Shown here one piece after another: positions 24,007 to 34,646 of a stretch of DNA of 64,000 bases. Made by a program: the position numbers and the translations under genes. Position 1 is the stretch's first letter; the number at the start of each line of letters is the position of its first letter. The notes beneath the pieces are model-generated. The model worked only from the letters and a program-made list of their open reading frames with translations, did no database searches and was not told where the DNA came from. Source of the stretch: Enoplolaimus lenunculus (lineage: Eukaryota; Nematoda; Enoplea; Enoplida; Thoracostomopsidae). The stretch lies in contig JASANG010001276.1 of assembly GCA_030248215.1 (NCBI GenBank), positions 62,001 to 126,000 on the forward strand, given 5' to 3'.

Positions 24007-27000
24007 GCTGCTGCTGCTGTTGTTGTTGTTGTTATTTGCGGTGTTGTTTCTTCAGTAGCTATGTGATTTTTAACTTCGTTTGCTGTATCAGTTGCAGATG
24101 TTTTTTCTGCAGCGATTTCGTCAAAAGTTTCTTCCGGTAGTTTTGTAACTTGCGCTCCATAAGCTTTATTGTTCTCCACACCGTTTCGAATAGCTATTGG
24201 AATGTAGTGTTCTTGTTTCACTGCAGGCTTCGACTCTTCAAACAGGCTTTCTGCCGCTATTACCGCGTTGTCGTCCGTTTCGTGTATTCGAGTGGTTGAA
24301 CGCAATTCTTCGTTGCTGTCTTTTTGCCAGCTGTCTTCATTGTTTACTTGTTCAGGCTGTTTAGGTGTTAATATTTGTCGTCCGTTGATTTCATTTTCTA
24401 CATTTGTCTGTTCAACGTTCTTGTCCGAATTAGATTGAAATAATTTTGGAGCGCCTATATGTGGCGTATAAGTAACAGGTTGATGGCATTTATGTGGGTT
24501 CTCTGGTGTCATACACATTTCAGCAATAGTGCACGAACGATGCTTTGGCTCGTACGAAAGGTGAAACAGAGTATGCTGATTTTGCATGAGGACAGTCGCG
24601 TTTTTAATCAAACGAAAATAATCCGAATGCCGTTGAACGAATTGATCGTACGCCTTGCATCGATCAGATGAAAGAAAACTGCGAAAACTGCTCCAAAATA
24701 TTGCACCGTGTACACCAAGAAGATTCGGAACTAGTAAAGATAAACAAAGGTCTTCCTGCAACAAAGTATTGATACACTGCAAAAAATGGGAAGTCAAATT
24801 GACTCTCTCGGAAATAGGCTTTTCGTGACTACACAAACTGAGTCAAATTCGACTGCACCAGAGTCAAATTCGATTCACTATGTCGGACGTGTGACTTTGA
24901 CGGAGTGGAATTTGACTCAGTTTGTGTAGTTTGGAAAAACCTATTTCCGAGAGAGAGTCAATTTGACTCACTATTTCTTACAGTGTATGTTTCAATCAAA
25001 ATTAAATTATAACTTAATTAATTTTTAGTGGCCTGATCGGAGAACAATATATCTGACGAAAAAACACACATGTCGCTTGCTACAGAAAGTTAAAGGATTG
25101 TTCGTACAATTAGGTCGACACCGAATCCACAATTTCACAGGTTCCGAATTGTAACCTATTTCGATTTTGCCAAATTTGACGCCGAACCCGGAAATCAACT
25201 TCGAAAAACTATTTTTGCGGATAAGAGTATTGTAAAAAAATAAAAATGTAGCATTCAGACCATATATCGACACCCGAATTACTTTAAGGGGCGTAACAGT
25301 AGACTAAGCGTATTCCTGACCCTAAAGCCAAAGCCTAAGCGTTGCAAAACAAAAGTTCCTAAGCCTAAGCCTAAGCTTAAGCTTAAGCAAAAACTGTAAT
25401 CTAGAATCTAAACCTACTCGTTTATAGACCCACTAGAAACCTGGACGCCCCTTAAAGTAACATGGGCCGAAACGACGTCCAGCGCAGCAAAGGCTACTGG
25501 CTCACGAAAATCTGCTCACCTCAACTGACTTTGATAAACACAAAAATGTGTTTACAAACTTTGTTAGCTTCGGCGTTTTCAAAATACAATCCGAATCCGA
25601 CTCACAGAACTTTTAGCTGAATCTGAAGCTGAGTTTGAACTTATGTTGCCAGCCAACCAACAATGCGCTTCGTTGCCAAACTGTACTGCGTACAACATGA
25701 CAAGTTATTTTCAGTTACATCTGGGTTAGATCTTCCCTATGGTTTCAAAGGCCCATTATAGAACAGGGCCGGATCGGTTTCCGGAGGAGCTATAATAGAG
25801 TCAGTTTAAGCTTTAGACTAATTTTTCTTGCTTAGGCTTAGGCAGAGGCTCATCCATACGCTTAGGCTTAGGCTTAGCCTTAGGCTTAGACTTAGGAGTA
25901 TACTTATATACTACTGTTTCGGCCCTGTTCTATACATGGGCCGCTTCCAAGATACGTTTCTGGCTGAAGTCCGAAATTTAAAATCTATTGTATACTTTAC
26001 CTTTTTGTAAAAATCTAACGTATTGCTGTATGTATCGTATACCAATTTGGTGTAAACGTAAACTGGAATATTTCGTCCGTTGCGTATGCGAAACGATTCG
26101 AAAATTTGATTTTGAATAATTTCAAATTTTTCATCGTACGATAGCGGCCAAAACTCTTCGTTCATGTATACTGACGGAAACAGTCCATCGACCTTTTCGT
26201 ATAACCATGTTAGTCTGAAATGTACCCAAAGTTTATGAAACTTTGTCAGTACCGCTGCAGACAGGGGTGATGGCTCTCCTCACAAACTCCAGGGTGAGAG
26301 TTCTGAACGTAGAGGTGGATCCAGAATTTCTCGGTGTTTGATCTGTCCGAGCTCACGATCGTGTTTGATGGCTGTGCGGACACCTTTCTAAGAAGAGTTT
26401 CACAAAAAAGTTGCGAATGGTGGATCTAGAAGGTGAACCCATGTTTAAAATTAAATATCCACTGCGTGCGCAGCGCGAATTTTTTTGGACATTTTCTGCT
26501 AATGTAGCTAAACAGCTTATAGTTTAGGTAAAAGCTGATACAATCTTTATATGCTCTAACCAGGGGACACAGCACGCGGAACACTTCACTCTAAAACTGT
26601 GCTGATACAATCTTTATATGCTCTAACCAGGGGACACAGCACGCGGAACACTTCACTCTAAAACTGTGCTCAACCATTCTTTAATATTTAATTTCGAATG
26701 AGTTTACTGTAAGCATGTAAGACATGCTTGTCCTAGTGCATATGCAGTAAATGCAATGAACATTGTGTTGTACAGTCGACACATATAGTCGACGAAACAT
26801 GCAGTTGGAGAGGTGGGCGACGTGGCGCAGTGGTAGAGTGTTCGCGTAAGGATCCATAGGCTGAGAGTTCGATCCCCGCTCGAGCCCGCTTTTCCAGCTG
26901 CTTAGTAGAAAGGTCTGATGTCCCGGTTCCTACCTAGACTGACATTTACCTTAAGTAAAATTGTACGCCAACGAGTGTAGCGAGCGGGAAAATTTGCTAA

Positions 27001-29816
27001 CATTTCTTATTTTATGGTCTGTGTAGAGTGTGAAACCGTTAAAATCACGACAAAGTAGAATAGTGTTAAAAACTCGTGAGCGCAGCGAGCGAGAGGCCAG
27101 ACGCATTTTATAAAACTTCGGCAATTTTGTTTCAACCGGTTAAGGTGGGAGCCCCTTTAGTGGTTGGGGTCCCCTTTAAACACGTGATACGGAGGGGTGG
27201 CTGCTCCGGCCCGAAGATTTGAGACTTTTCGTTGGAAGAGTTTAGCCATATTTGTTGAAACTCGGAAATTTGACGTTTACGTTGAGAATAATTAAAGTTC
27301 AAAAGCTGTTGCAGAATCATGTGAGTTTCAAATGTATTGAAATGTTTTTAGTTATAGAAATTTCGGTTCGCACTTCACTGTAAATTCCAATGCGTTCATT
27401 ACTCGATTCAACTAGCGATAGTTGGTTATTTCTGAAATAATATCAGTAAACATTAGTTCACTCTGAGTTGAGTTGAAGTTCACTCTGAGTTGAGTTGATT
27501 CTCACTCTGAGTTGAGTTGACTCTGGGTGAGTTGATTAATTAACTCAAAGTGAATTGAATCAACTCAAAATTCTGAGTTCTGATAGTCCTGACTCAGACT
27601 GAGTGATTCAAATCATTTTGAAAAAAAATCAACCCACTCAAATTTAAAATGTAAGTTTTATTGCCGAGTGAATTATCAATAAGCCATTATTTCACAATAT
27701 ACAAAGTTATAGAAAGTTATTAAATCTATTTTTAGACTCACCTATCGTTCAACCATTTGGCTTTGGCACTACATTGAGTATCTTTGAAGCCCAAACATTC
27801 TGGATGTCGGTAAAATCCCCATTTTGCTTTCGGTCTCAACTTTTGCGCCAGCTCAAGCGTTGACAGTACGAATTTTCTGAAAAAAGCCCAGTATTTTGAG
27901 TACATTTGCAAGGATCAAAAGATTTAAAAGCGTTGAATTTACAAGTTTATAGCAAATGAACTGGCTGCCCTAAGAGCACGCACGAGTTAACCTGTTTATA
28001 CCATGTTTTTAAAGTTCGATAGTTTTCTAACTTGAACTTGAACGTTAACTAACCAATTAAAACTTAATTCGGCATTTTCGTCCAAAATTTTGTAGTTGAC
28101 CAATGAAATGCTGCCAAGCTGCCTAAAATTGAATTGGCTGATGTAAAAGATAATCTGGTTTTCTCGTAACGGTAAACTCATACTTTGTGCTAAAATCGAA
28201 CGCTTTTTCTGCAAGCGCATTTATAAGTCGTCGATTCGTCTCTTTGGGATACATGTTTTGAACAAGGCGTTTAGAATACAACCTGTAAAAAATAGTGATT
28301 ATAAGATATAGCAAAACAACAGTGATGTAAAACCAACGCTGATTGGTTATCGGTATTGCGCCTCTCTAAATAATCAAATTTGATTGGTCTATGACATCAA
28401 TAGCAGTTTAGTCTACGCAAAACTGCGATTACGCAAATAGCAGATTGGCCTAGGCCAATTAGTAATTGGCCTGAATAGCATGGCCTGCGACATATACACT
28501 AGTTTTGTAAACTTGCACCTGAGAGTTATAGCACCAAAACCTGAACATGTGATGGGTTTAATCTGTGCGATTGTTAATATTTTATACATTTATATTTGTT
28601 TCTGTTTCCACGTTTGTCACATTCGTTGTCTGTAAAAATTGATTCCATGTACTTCAAAAAATGCTACTCCGATGAGTCAAATTTAACTTTGGCGGATACG
28701 AATTTGACTCAGTTGTTGTAGTCTCGAAAAGCCTATTTCGGAGACAGTCAGTTTGACTCACCATTTTTTTGCAGTGTGTAGCCAAAATTTTCTTTGCTAA
28801 TATTCATATTTTTAACATTCAAGGCATTCCTACAGTCCTCCATGGTTTTAACTACACCGCATTTATATGTCTAATTAACTGACCGGTATATGCGTTTCTC
28901 GTCCCAATTTGCTTGGTATGTAAATCTCCAACTTTCCCAGTCAATGATTGCCAAACCGTTAAAGTCCGTGTCTGGAATGCGTTGCTCGATATCAGCTTTT
29001 GCTTTTGCCAAATGAGTTGTAAAGTTGACCATCTGAAATAATTCAATAATTCAATACATTTTTGAGTTATAAAATTGATGTGTTTCCAAAAAGATAATTT
29101 AACTTTTTTATCAGTCCGTTTTTATCCTTCCATCTGTAACTGTCAACTTCAATCCGCAATCGAACGCCGGTTATACTCGAGCCAAAATGACACTATACTT
29201 ATTTTTGGCCCAGTCATAATTAGCAATTTGCCAATTTGCTATTTGACCAACAAAGCCAGTTCTGTTATTGCAAAAGTTGTATGAATATTGACGTTTGCAT
29301 TTGCAATTTTAGCAAAGTTAACAAATTAGAAATGTTATAAAGCACTGTTTATAATGACAGAGTTGCGTTTGCATATATCAATGCAGGTATTAGCTTTCCC
29401 ATAGTTTAAAAATAACCAAGCATAAAAGTCTAAATGTTTTTGAAATTGCATTTCATATGAAATTGAAAATATTCAAGCGAGAGAAAGGGTTAAAAAGTAA
29501 CCAAATACAAGTCTAAATGTTTAACCTGCGGAACACCGCCATTAATCGGTAGATACGTGCGTTTATCGACAAATTTGAGTCTTGGGTACAGTCCAAGATG
29601 TTGTTCGTAAAATAGTACAATTTTGTCACCCTTTTGCAACGGATGAAACGATGCGTCCGCATTCGAATTGAATACGCTTTGATCGATGCGTAAACGAGTA
29701 TTAAACTTTGACGAGCATATATCAGACGGTGCATTCCAGTACAAATCGAACGGTGTCGCTAATTGCGACAGAAGCACGCAAAATACTACGATGATTTGCA
29801 GTGGCCAGTGAAACAT
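22719..29816 (-). CDS. GH56 hyaluronidase-type enzyme with Thr-rich stalk, probably GPI-anchored
   Basis: Minus-strand exons: 29816-29526, 29032-28884, 28282-28178, 27876-27742, 26214-26001 and 24755-22719. All phases agree and give 976 codons. Residues 1-22 are a signal peptide. The GH56 domain covers about 23-400: LPINGGVPQ at the end of exon 1; catalytic FNGLAIIDWESW with Asp128 and Glu130; then KWGFYRHPECLG, LFPSVYM, NIPVYVYTKLVY and GVHGAIFWSS. These are hallmark motifs of hyaluronidases and of nematode chondroitin hydrolases, which cut hyaluronan or chondroitin. After the domain a long low-complexity region follows, with a near-pure Thr/Ala run at about 539-605, typical of an O-glycosylated stalk. 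The end (STFVLIAWILCTIALYLSVNF preceded by small residues) looks like a GPI signal. This enzyme is therefore predicted to work outside the cell, tethered. The long stalk exceeds the usual length of the family, about 450-500 residues. Confidence 0.92.
23840..24034. repeat. (GTT)n coding microsatellite in hyaluronidase exon 6
   Basis: About 190 bases of GTT/GCT/GTC triplets on the plus strand, read as ACA/AGC-type Thr and Ala codons on the minus strand. The reading frame is kept, so length changes would lengthen or shorten the Thr-rich stalk without a frameshift. Confidence 0.95.
24773..24987. mobile_element. Palindromic GAGTC MITE (family P), 18 bases from hyaluronidase exon 6
   Basis: TACACTGCAAAAAATGGG at one side and CTATTTCTTACAGTGTA at the other; the two arms are inverted copies (GTCAAATTGACTC, GACTACACAAACTGAGTC) over the whole 215 bases. 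Flanking TA fits a Tc1/mariner-type target. On the minus strand the near end reads TTTTTTGCAG, a good splice acceptor 21 bases before the annotated exon 6 acceptor. Confidence 0.85.
25276..25468 (+). mobile_element. TTAGGC-bearing MITE, family B copy 1
   Basis: In hyaluronidase intron 5. The left end is eroded (ATTACTTTAAGGGGCGTAAC); the right end GGACGCCCCTTAAAGTAAC with CATGGGCC is intact. It contains CCTAAGCCTAAGC units and the B-specific core GTAATCTAGAATCTAAACC. Confidence 0.8.
25750..25942 (-). mobile_element. TTAGGC-bearing MITE, family C copy 2
   Basis: Also in hyaluronidase intron 5, with TTAGGC on the plus strand (CTTAGGCTTAGGCTTAG). Ends GGCCCATTATAGAACAGGG and CCCTGTTCTATACATGGGCC. 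The flanks GTTTCAAA and GCTTCCAA match at 6 of 8 positions, an aged target duplication. Confidence 0.85.
26534..26667. repeat. Perfect 67-bp tandem duplication
   Basis: A 67-base unit starting GCTGATACAATCTTTATATG is present twice with no difference (26534-26600 and 26601-26667) in hyaluronidase intron 4. Complete identity suggests a recent event or an assembly artefact. Confidence 0.95.
26815..26890 (+). repeat. tRNA-derived SINE or tRNA pseudogene head
   Basis: GGGCGACGTGGCGCAGTGGT contains a good pol III A box (TGGCGCAGTGG) and GAGAGTTCGATCCCC a B box (GTTCGATCC), about 40 bases apart. Only four of seven acceptor-stem pairs form and the T stem is poor, so a working tRNA is unlikely. It lies in hyaluronidase intron 4. 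Confidence 0.6.
27063..27200. repeat. Dispersed repeat K, copy 1
   Basis: AACTCGTGAGCGCAGCGAGC, then AAACTTCGGC and GTTTCAACCGGTTA, recurs at 30948-31080 with about the same spacing. A low-copy dispersed repeat in hyaluronidase intron 4; ends not defined. Confidence 0.6.
27455..27615. repeat. GAGTTGA-rich short tandem repeat
   Basis: Three near-identical CACTCTGAGTTGAGTTGA units in a row, followed by the same words on the opposite strand (TCAACTCAAA). The block can fold on itself. It lies in hyaluronidase intron 4. Confidence 0.7.
28651..28777. mobile_element. Half copy of palindromic MITE P in hyaluronidase intron 2
   Basis: One full arm (GCGGATACGAATTTGACTC through CCATTTTTTTGCAGTGTG) with a shortened left arm. 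The end again carries a TTTTTTTGCAG acceptor-like motif, here on the strand opposite to the gene. Confidence 0.65.
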
Positions 29817-29826
29817 GTCTAAAACG
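29817..29826 (-). promoter_or_regulatory. Candidate (trans-)splice acceptor before hyaluronidase ATG
   Basis: On the minus strand GTCGTTTTAG ends two bases before the ATG (29816-29814). Such closeness leaves no room for a conventional 5' UTR and is typical of spliced-leader acceptors in nematodes. A short untranslated upstream exon is the alternative. Confidence 0.4.
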
Positions 29827-29829
29827 ACA

Positions 29830-30395
29830 CAAAATTGACCACTTTTCCAGGGTTACAGCCGTTTGTTAACGTTGTTATCCTATCACGTCGGTGAACAGTC
29901 TTCGTAGAACGCCATAATGAAGCAGTTTCCTTGAGTCAAACCCCGCAAACTATAATTGATAATGTTCGATTTTGAACTCAAGTTTATATGTCGCAGTCAT
30001 TTGTTGGGAAGCGAAATTATTTCATCGAAAAGGATCAAATTGCGACTGGCTAACAGTATTATTCAAGAACGCCGTAAATTCATTTGATTCTATGTACTGA
30101 AGAGATATATACTAGGTTTGTAGCTTTAGGAAAATTAAAGTCGATATTATTAATGAATCGGTTACTAATTCGATAAATTTCGTATCTTTAGTTAAAATTT
30201 GGAAAATATATAAATTTGTTGCAATTGTAACTTGTAATATTAATATTTAATTGCTGCCGTGGTGCACCTTAGAGATTTTACTGTTTGGAGCAAAGCGAAC
30301 ATTAGCTTTGGCACGTCAGATTACAATAAAAATAACTGACAACTGTTTATATACTATTAGCAGCTGACGATTTTAGATTTTAGTGGAACAACTTT
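29830..30395. other. Stretch without a recognised feature
   Basis: Upstream flank of the hyaluronidase gene; AT-rich, no transposon ends or coding motifs recognised. Promoter elements cannot be assigned by eye. Confidence 0.35.
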
Positions 30396-30587
30396 GGCTA
30401 ATGTAAAGAACAGGGGCGGAACAGTAATAAGTATATTCATAAGCCTAAGTCTAAGCGTAAGAATGAGCGTATTCCTAATCCTAAGCCTAAGCCTAAGCCT
30501 AAGCCAAGCAAAAAATAGTCTAAAGCTTAAGCTTACTCTATTGCAATCCCACAGAAAAACGTTCCGCCCCTGATCTTTACATGGGTC
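30396..30587 (+). mobile_element. TTAGGC-bearing MITE, family A copy 2
   Basis: Starts GGCTAATGTAAAGAACAGG and ends CTTTACATGGGTC. ACAACTTT is present on both sides, a perfect 8-bp target duplication. Four uninterrupted CCTAAG units are at 30479-30502. Confidence 0.9.
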
Positions 30588-30644
30588 ACAACTTTAAACG
30601 AAGATTTAGTTTTGTATTTGTTAATATACTTACGCTTGTATACA

Positions 30645-30850
30645 TTTCTCACGTGAATATTTTCAATTTCTTATGAGATTTATTATTTACTTTCAATTGG
30701 GATTTGATTTCCGGGCTTTCTCGTCTTTTAGAAATTTTGTACTGCGTATACGCGCAATACTGCACAATCACTGCACGCTGAATGTTATTTCGTGCGCGCA
30801 CTGTTTGCGCTGCATTGCGTATATTAGGTATAATCTATGCAGACCGGGTC
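30645..30850 (-). repeat. Degenerate J-family remnant
   Basis: CACGTGAATATTTTC and the phrase TGTACTGCGTATACGCGCAA follow the J-family outer segments seen at 54590-54860, but the tRNA-like core is lost. Confidence 0.3.
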
Positions 30851-30947
30851 TAAAACTGGCTAATTCTCTTACAGTGAAAGTTCATTTGAATACAATGCAG
30901 AACTAGACAGAAGTGGAAGTTACCGCCAAACTCCTGGGTGGGGGCCC

Positions 30948-31080
30948 CCAAACTCGCGAGCGATACGAGCGAAAAGCCAGACGCGTTTTAAAACTTCGGC
31001 GGTGTTTGTTTCAACCGGTTAGGGTATGGGCCGCTTTAGGGGTGGTCGCCACCCAAATGGGGGTTAAGGTGAGTAGCTAC
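30948..31080. repeat. Dispersed repeat K, copy 2
   Basis: ACTCGCGAGCGATACGAGCG, AAAACTTCGGCGGTG and GTTTCAACCGGTTAGGG match copy 1 at 27063-27200. Confidence 0.6.
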
Positions 31081-31417
31081 TGCGGTCCTGTTTCAATACT
31101 GGAAACAAATTCTGAGGCAAATGGTATCGGGGCATTGTCAGAAAATTATGCTGAAACACATTGATAAGCGTTTTAGTCCACGTAAAAACTTCAATGTTGC
31201 GTCATTCTACAGTATGTTGATCTAATAGTTGTAGCCCACCAAACCACGAGACTACACAAACTTTAAAAAAACGTTAAAAAATAACTTCAGCATCATGCTG
31301 TTTTGAAACAGAAAAAACGCCATACATTCAAGCACAGATAAACAAGAGTGTTTAATTTTAGTCGATGTTTTGCATGGAAAATAATACTGTTCGCTGCATA
31401 CAAAGGAAAGGTTTAGG
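31081..31417. other. Stretch without a recognised feature
   Basis: No gene or repeat family recognised between repeat K and the minisatellite-bearing element O. Confidence 0.3.
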
Positions 31418-31776
31418 GTAGAGCTATACTCCTGATGACGTCCGGCGCCGTCCATTATCGTTCGTCACCCGTACAGCGCCGTCCGTCACCCGTACGGTGC
31501 AGTCCGTCACCCGTACGGTGCAGTCCGTCACCCGTACGGTGCAGTCCGTCACCCGTACAGTGCCGTCCGTCACCCGTATAGTGCCGTCCGTCACCCGTAC
31601 GGTGCAGTCCGTCACCCGTACGGTGCAGTCCGTCACCCGTACGGTGCAGTCCGTCACCCGTACGGTGCAGTCCGTCACCGTACATCACCAGGCGGTATCG
31701 TACGTGAATTACTCACATACGATAACGCGCTGATGCACGGTGACGGACGGAGCTGGACGACAAGTATAGCTCCAAC
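31418..31776. mobile_element. MITE O carrying a 21-bp minisatellite
   Basis: Outer ends GGTAGAGCTATACT and AGTATAGCTCCAACC are inverted repeats, and the similarity continues inward (GACGTCC, CGCCGTCC versus GGACGG, GGACGAC). Inside, 31460-31689 holds ten full and one partial copy of a 21-base unit, GTCCGTCACCCGTACGGTGC plus A, nearly identical. The GC-rich array leaves three frames open by chance; no protein is inferred. Confidence 0.75.
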
Positions 31777-32089
31777 CGCTCAGTGGTTGATAGTTCAAAA
31801 CGTGACCATTGAAAATGCAGTCTGATAAGCTTTCGATTACATATCAATTGCGCTATGCCGCATAAGTGAGCAATTAATGCTATTCAGTTACCGAATTCCT
31901 TGTCATGAGTACGCAAGTATCAGGTTTGAACGTTGTTTCGCACAGAACAGAAACAGTTGTTTTCAAAATAGGAGTTCGCTACTGAGAGAGTGTCCGGTGG
32001 ATTAGGTACCCCGCTTGGCGAAAGCCCTTAAACTCTGATTGCTCCCGGTTTAACCGCTCAGTTGCGATATTCTCACCGTTCAACACTTT

Positions 32090-32272
32090 GGCCCCAATGT
32101 AAAGAACACGGGCGGAACAGTATTATATACATATTTCTAAGCCTAAGTGTAAAGCCTAAGCCTAAGCTTAAGCCTAAGCCTAAGCCAAGCAAACAAATTG
32201 AGTCTAAAGCTTAAGCTTTACTCTATTACAATCCCCCAGAAAAATGTTCCGCCCCTGATCTTTACATGGGCC
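32090..32272 (+). mobile_element. TTAGGC-bearing MITE, family A copy 3
   Basis: GGCCCCAATGTAAAGAACACG to CTTTACATGGGCC with CCTAAGC units between and the shared AGTCTAAAGCTTAAGC core. The flanks are only partly alike, so the insertion is older than A1 and A2. Confidence 0.85.
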
Positions 32273-32615
32273 AACAATTATGTGCAATCAATGGTGGTTC
32301 ACTTCCACGTTGACAACCTGGGTTCCGGTCAAAGTGTCCGTGTCTGTTTGAGCACTGCAATGAATGCCCAACGTATACATGTTTTATATATTATTCAGTA
32401 TCTGAGGGTAACTGATGATGCTCCCTATCACTCTTAAGACGTCTCATGTTTAATCGAAGGTACAAAATGAACCAGTAGAATTGACTGATGCCCATCTTTG
32501 GCGGATCCACAGTTGTCGATCAGCCGGCCACAACGGCCCAAACGTTGAAAGACCGACATCACAGATTGAAGTTACATGCAACAAAATTTACGTCAACTGT
32601 TTGTTACAAAATTGA

Positions 32616-32763
32616 GCCAATGTAAACAACAGAGGCGGAACAGTATTATAAACGTATTCGTAAGCCTAAGCCTAAGCTTAAGCCAGACAAAAGAATTAGT
32701 CTAAACCTAAAGCTTATTCTAGTCCCGCAGAAAAACGGTCCGCCCCTGATGTTTACATGGGCC
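32616..32763 (+). mobile_element. TTAGGC-bearing MITE, family A copy 4, short
   Basis: GCCAATGTAAACAACAGAGG to GTTTACATGGGCC, about 148 bases, with only three CCTAAGC/CTTAAGC units. Shorter than other copies because the repeat tract is smaller. Confidence 0.82.
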
Positions 32764-32887
32764 TTAAATTTTGTGGTTTTGTGTCCCCATATTCAGTATT
32801 ACATTATGAAAAATCCACGGTCCAGGTGCTAATCCGGGTATCTTAGCCGTACCAGGTCTTGGTTCAGGATTTGACTGAGCAAAAATT

Positions 32888-32952
32888 TTAGCTCCGGGTC
32901 GGACACAGCTATGGGTCGGACACAGCTCCGGGTCGGACACGGGTCCCTGTTT
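32888..32952. repeat. GGGTCGGACACAGCTCC short repeat
   Basis: Three tandem copies of a GGGTCGGACAC-based unit of about 20 bases, GC-rich against AT-rich flanks. Confidence 0.7.
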
Positions 32953-33314
32953 GTATTTTGATTTGTTGCAACTCTCGATCTGCAAAAACGAATAACAAGC
33001 GCCTGAACAAGATAAGTAGATGCTGAAGATGGTAAAAATTAAATTTAATAAGATATAAAGCCACAGATAGACAGAGTATCCCCTGTAGTGACAGCAATGA
33101 CAAAATCACTTTTAATCAACCGTATTGTATTGGTGAAACGTGCTTGTAAACCGCTAAATTAAAAGTAAAGCTAAAAGGCTACGACGAGAAATGTTCGTAA
33201 ACTGCGGTCACATTTACCACGAAAGCTTTTAAGGATACATAAATGCTGGCCAAATCAGGCGCCATACCTGGCGCTCTTGAAATTTGTGCAATTTCACAAA
33301 AAGTACGTTGGTTG

Positions 33315-33728
33315 GGCCCATGTAAAGATCAGGGGCGGAGAGTTAAGGTCCGTTACGGAGCTGCACGCTACCCGCGGGTACCCGTAGCTAAACACGGGAC
33401 GGGTAGAAAAATTTTGACACAAGTATACCTGCGGGTAAAAAATTTCAAAACGCGTGTGTACCTTCAAATGCCGGGCGTTCACACTAAAAAGGCTCCTCAA
33501 AATTTTAAAATAAGGTTATTTGCGTCAACATTTTATTTTGTCTGAATAAATATCGTCTAAATTTCTCACTCGCTTCGCTCGCAAAATTCATTAGATTCAG
33601 GATTACCTTTTTTGCTTAGGCTAGGCTTAGGCTTAGGCTTAGGAACTCATTTTTGCAACACTTAGGCTTAGGTTTAGGTTTAGGAATACGCTTAATCTAC
33701 TGTTACGCCCCTTACAGTAACATTGGCC
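33315..33728 (-). mobile_element. Hybrid MITE: A-type left end, B-type right end
   Basis: GGCCCATGTAAAGATCAGGG at 33315 is an A end. The other end (GTTACGCCCCTTACAGTAAC, then ATTGGCC) is a B end, preceded by CTTAGGCTTAGGCTTAGG. Between them is a CGCGGGTACCC-type GC-rich insert at 33360-33480 not seen in other copies. Confidence 0.65.
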
Positions 33729-34483
33729 CACATATGCATATGCCGTTTGAACACTGTCCCCATCCCCACCCTTCTAAGAATTTCACGTTTGCTTCAAAGG
33801 TACAAAACGAAGCTGTTTTATACTGAAATAGTTATTTTTGAGACGGTCAGCACTTAAGTTAATAGGCAGGACTTAGAAATAACTCGAGCGGAGGGGAGAG
33901 CGCTTGTTTAGTTTGGAGGCCACTCACAATGACCTTGGGGCCCCCCTGAAATTGACTTCAGAGTTGCTCACATTGACTTAGAAACGTTTCATCTAAAAGC
34001 CACAGAACTGGTTAGCTGTACTGACTCGGCAAAAAATCAGCTAACCATATTATGCTTTTAGGCTCTACATCTGAACGAATATATTATTACAAACTGTATA
34101 TCTAATTGCGAATAAAATGCTAAAAAAAGCTTCAAAAAACGTGTATATTTTACTATACCCAAGCTGTATATTGAACTATCTACAAGTTTAGATTCAACAC
34201 AATGCCGTATAAAATAATATCCTTTAGTAGACACGGACAGTACGGCATGTAGTCTTTTATATGGTTTTCGCGAAACATATTAGGCGACCGTATACGATTT
34301 ACCATTTAACCCAACGGGTTTTTTTTGCAACAGCTGTATTTGTGGTTTTAAATCCGTTCTGCGTGTGAATAAATAAACCACGACTTGAAATTAAACCGAT
34401 TGGTTTCACATGATCGTAAACCGAACATCCCTCACTGAAACTGCGAAAGGTTTTCGCGTTTGTCTCAACGGCTATAGCACAGC
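33729..34483. other. Stretch with one hAT-type terminus
   Basis: No gene seen. AAACCGAACATCCCTC at 34420-34436 reads as GAGGGATGTTCGGTTT on the minus strand and resembles the TAGGGATGTT termini elsewhere in the window. Confidence 0.3.
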
Positions 34484-34646
34484 CAGGCCCGTAGCCAGCT
34501 CACTTTACTAAGGGAGGATAAAAATTTTTTACGAGAGGCATTCAAGCGTTTTCAATGAGTTACAAGCCAGGTTGGCGGTTTTCTAGGGGGCCCAAAATTT
34601 TGCAGGGGGAGCCATCCCCCTGGATATCCCCGCTGGCTACGGGCCC
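34484..34646. mobile_element. hAT-like MITE family F, copy 1
   Basis: CAGGCCCGTAGCCAGC and GCTGGCTACGGGCCCG are inverted ends. The flanks AGCACAGC and AGCACAAC match at 7 of 8 positions. The CAGG start and 8-bp duplication fit the hAT superfamily. Confidence 0.82.

Noticed and set aside
23824-24066. Plus-strand poly-Val and poly-Leu frames opposite hyaluronidase exon 6
   Set aside because: Shadows of the (ACA)n Thr tract read on the other strand.
26815-26890. True tRNA gene
   Set aside because: A and B boxes are good, but the acceptor and T stems pair poorly; a SINE head or pseudogene fits better.
31460-31689. CRISPR array
   Set aside because: The units are contiguous 21-mers without spacers and the genome is eukaryotic.
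31424-31733. Several open frames across the 21-bp minisatellite on both strands
   Set aside because: The unit length is a multiple of three and the unit lacks stops in several frames, so they are open by chance; no start context or homology.
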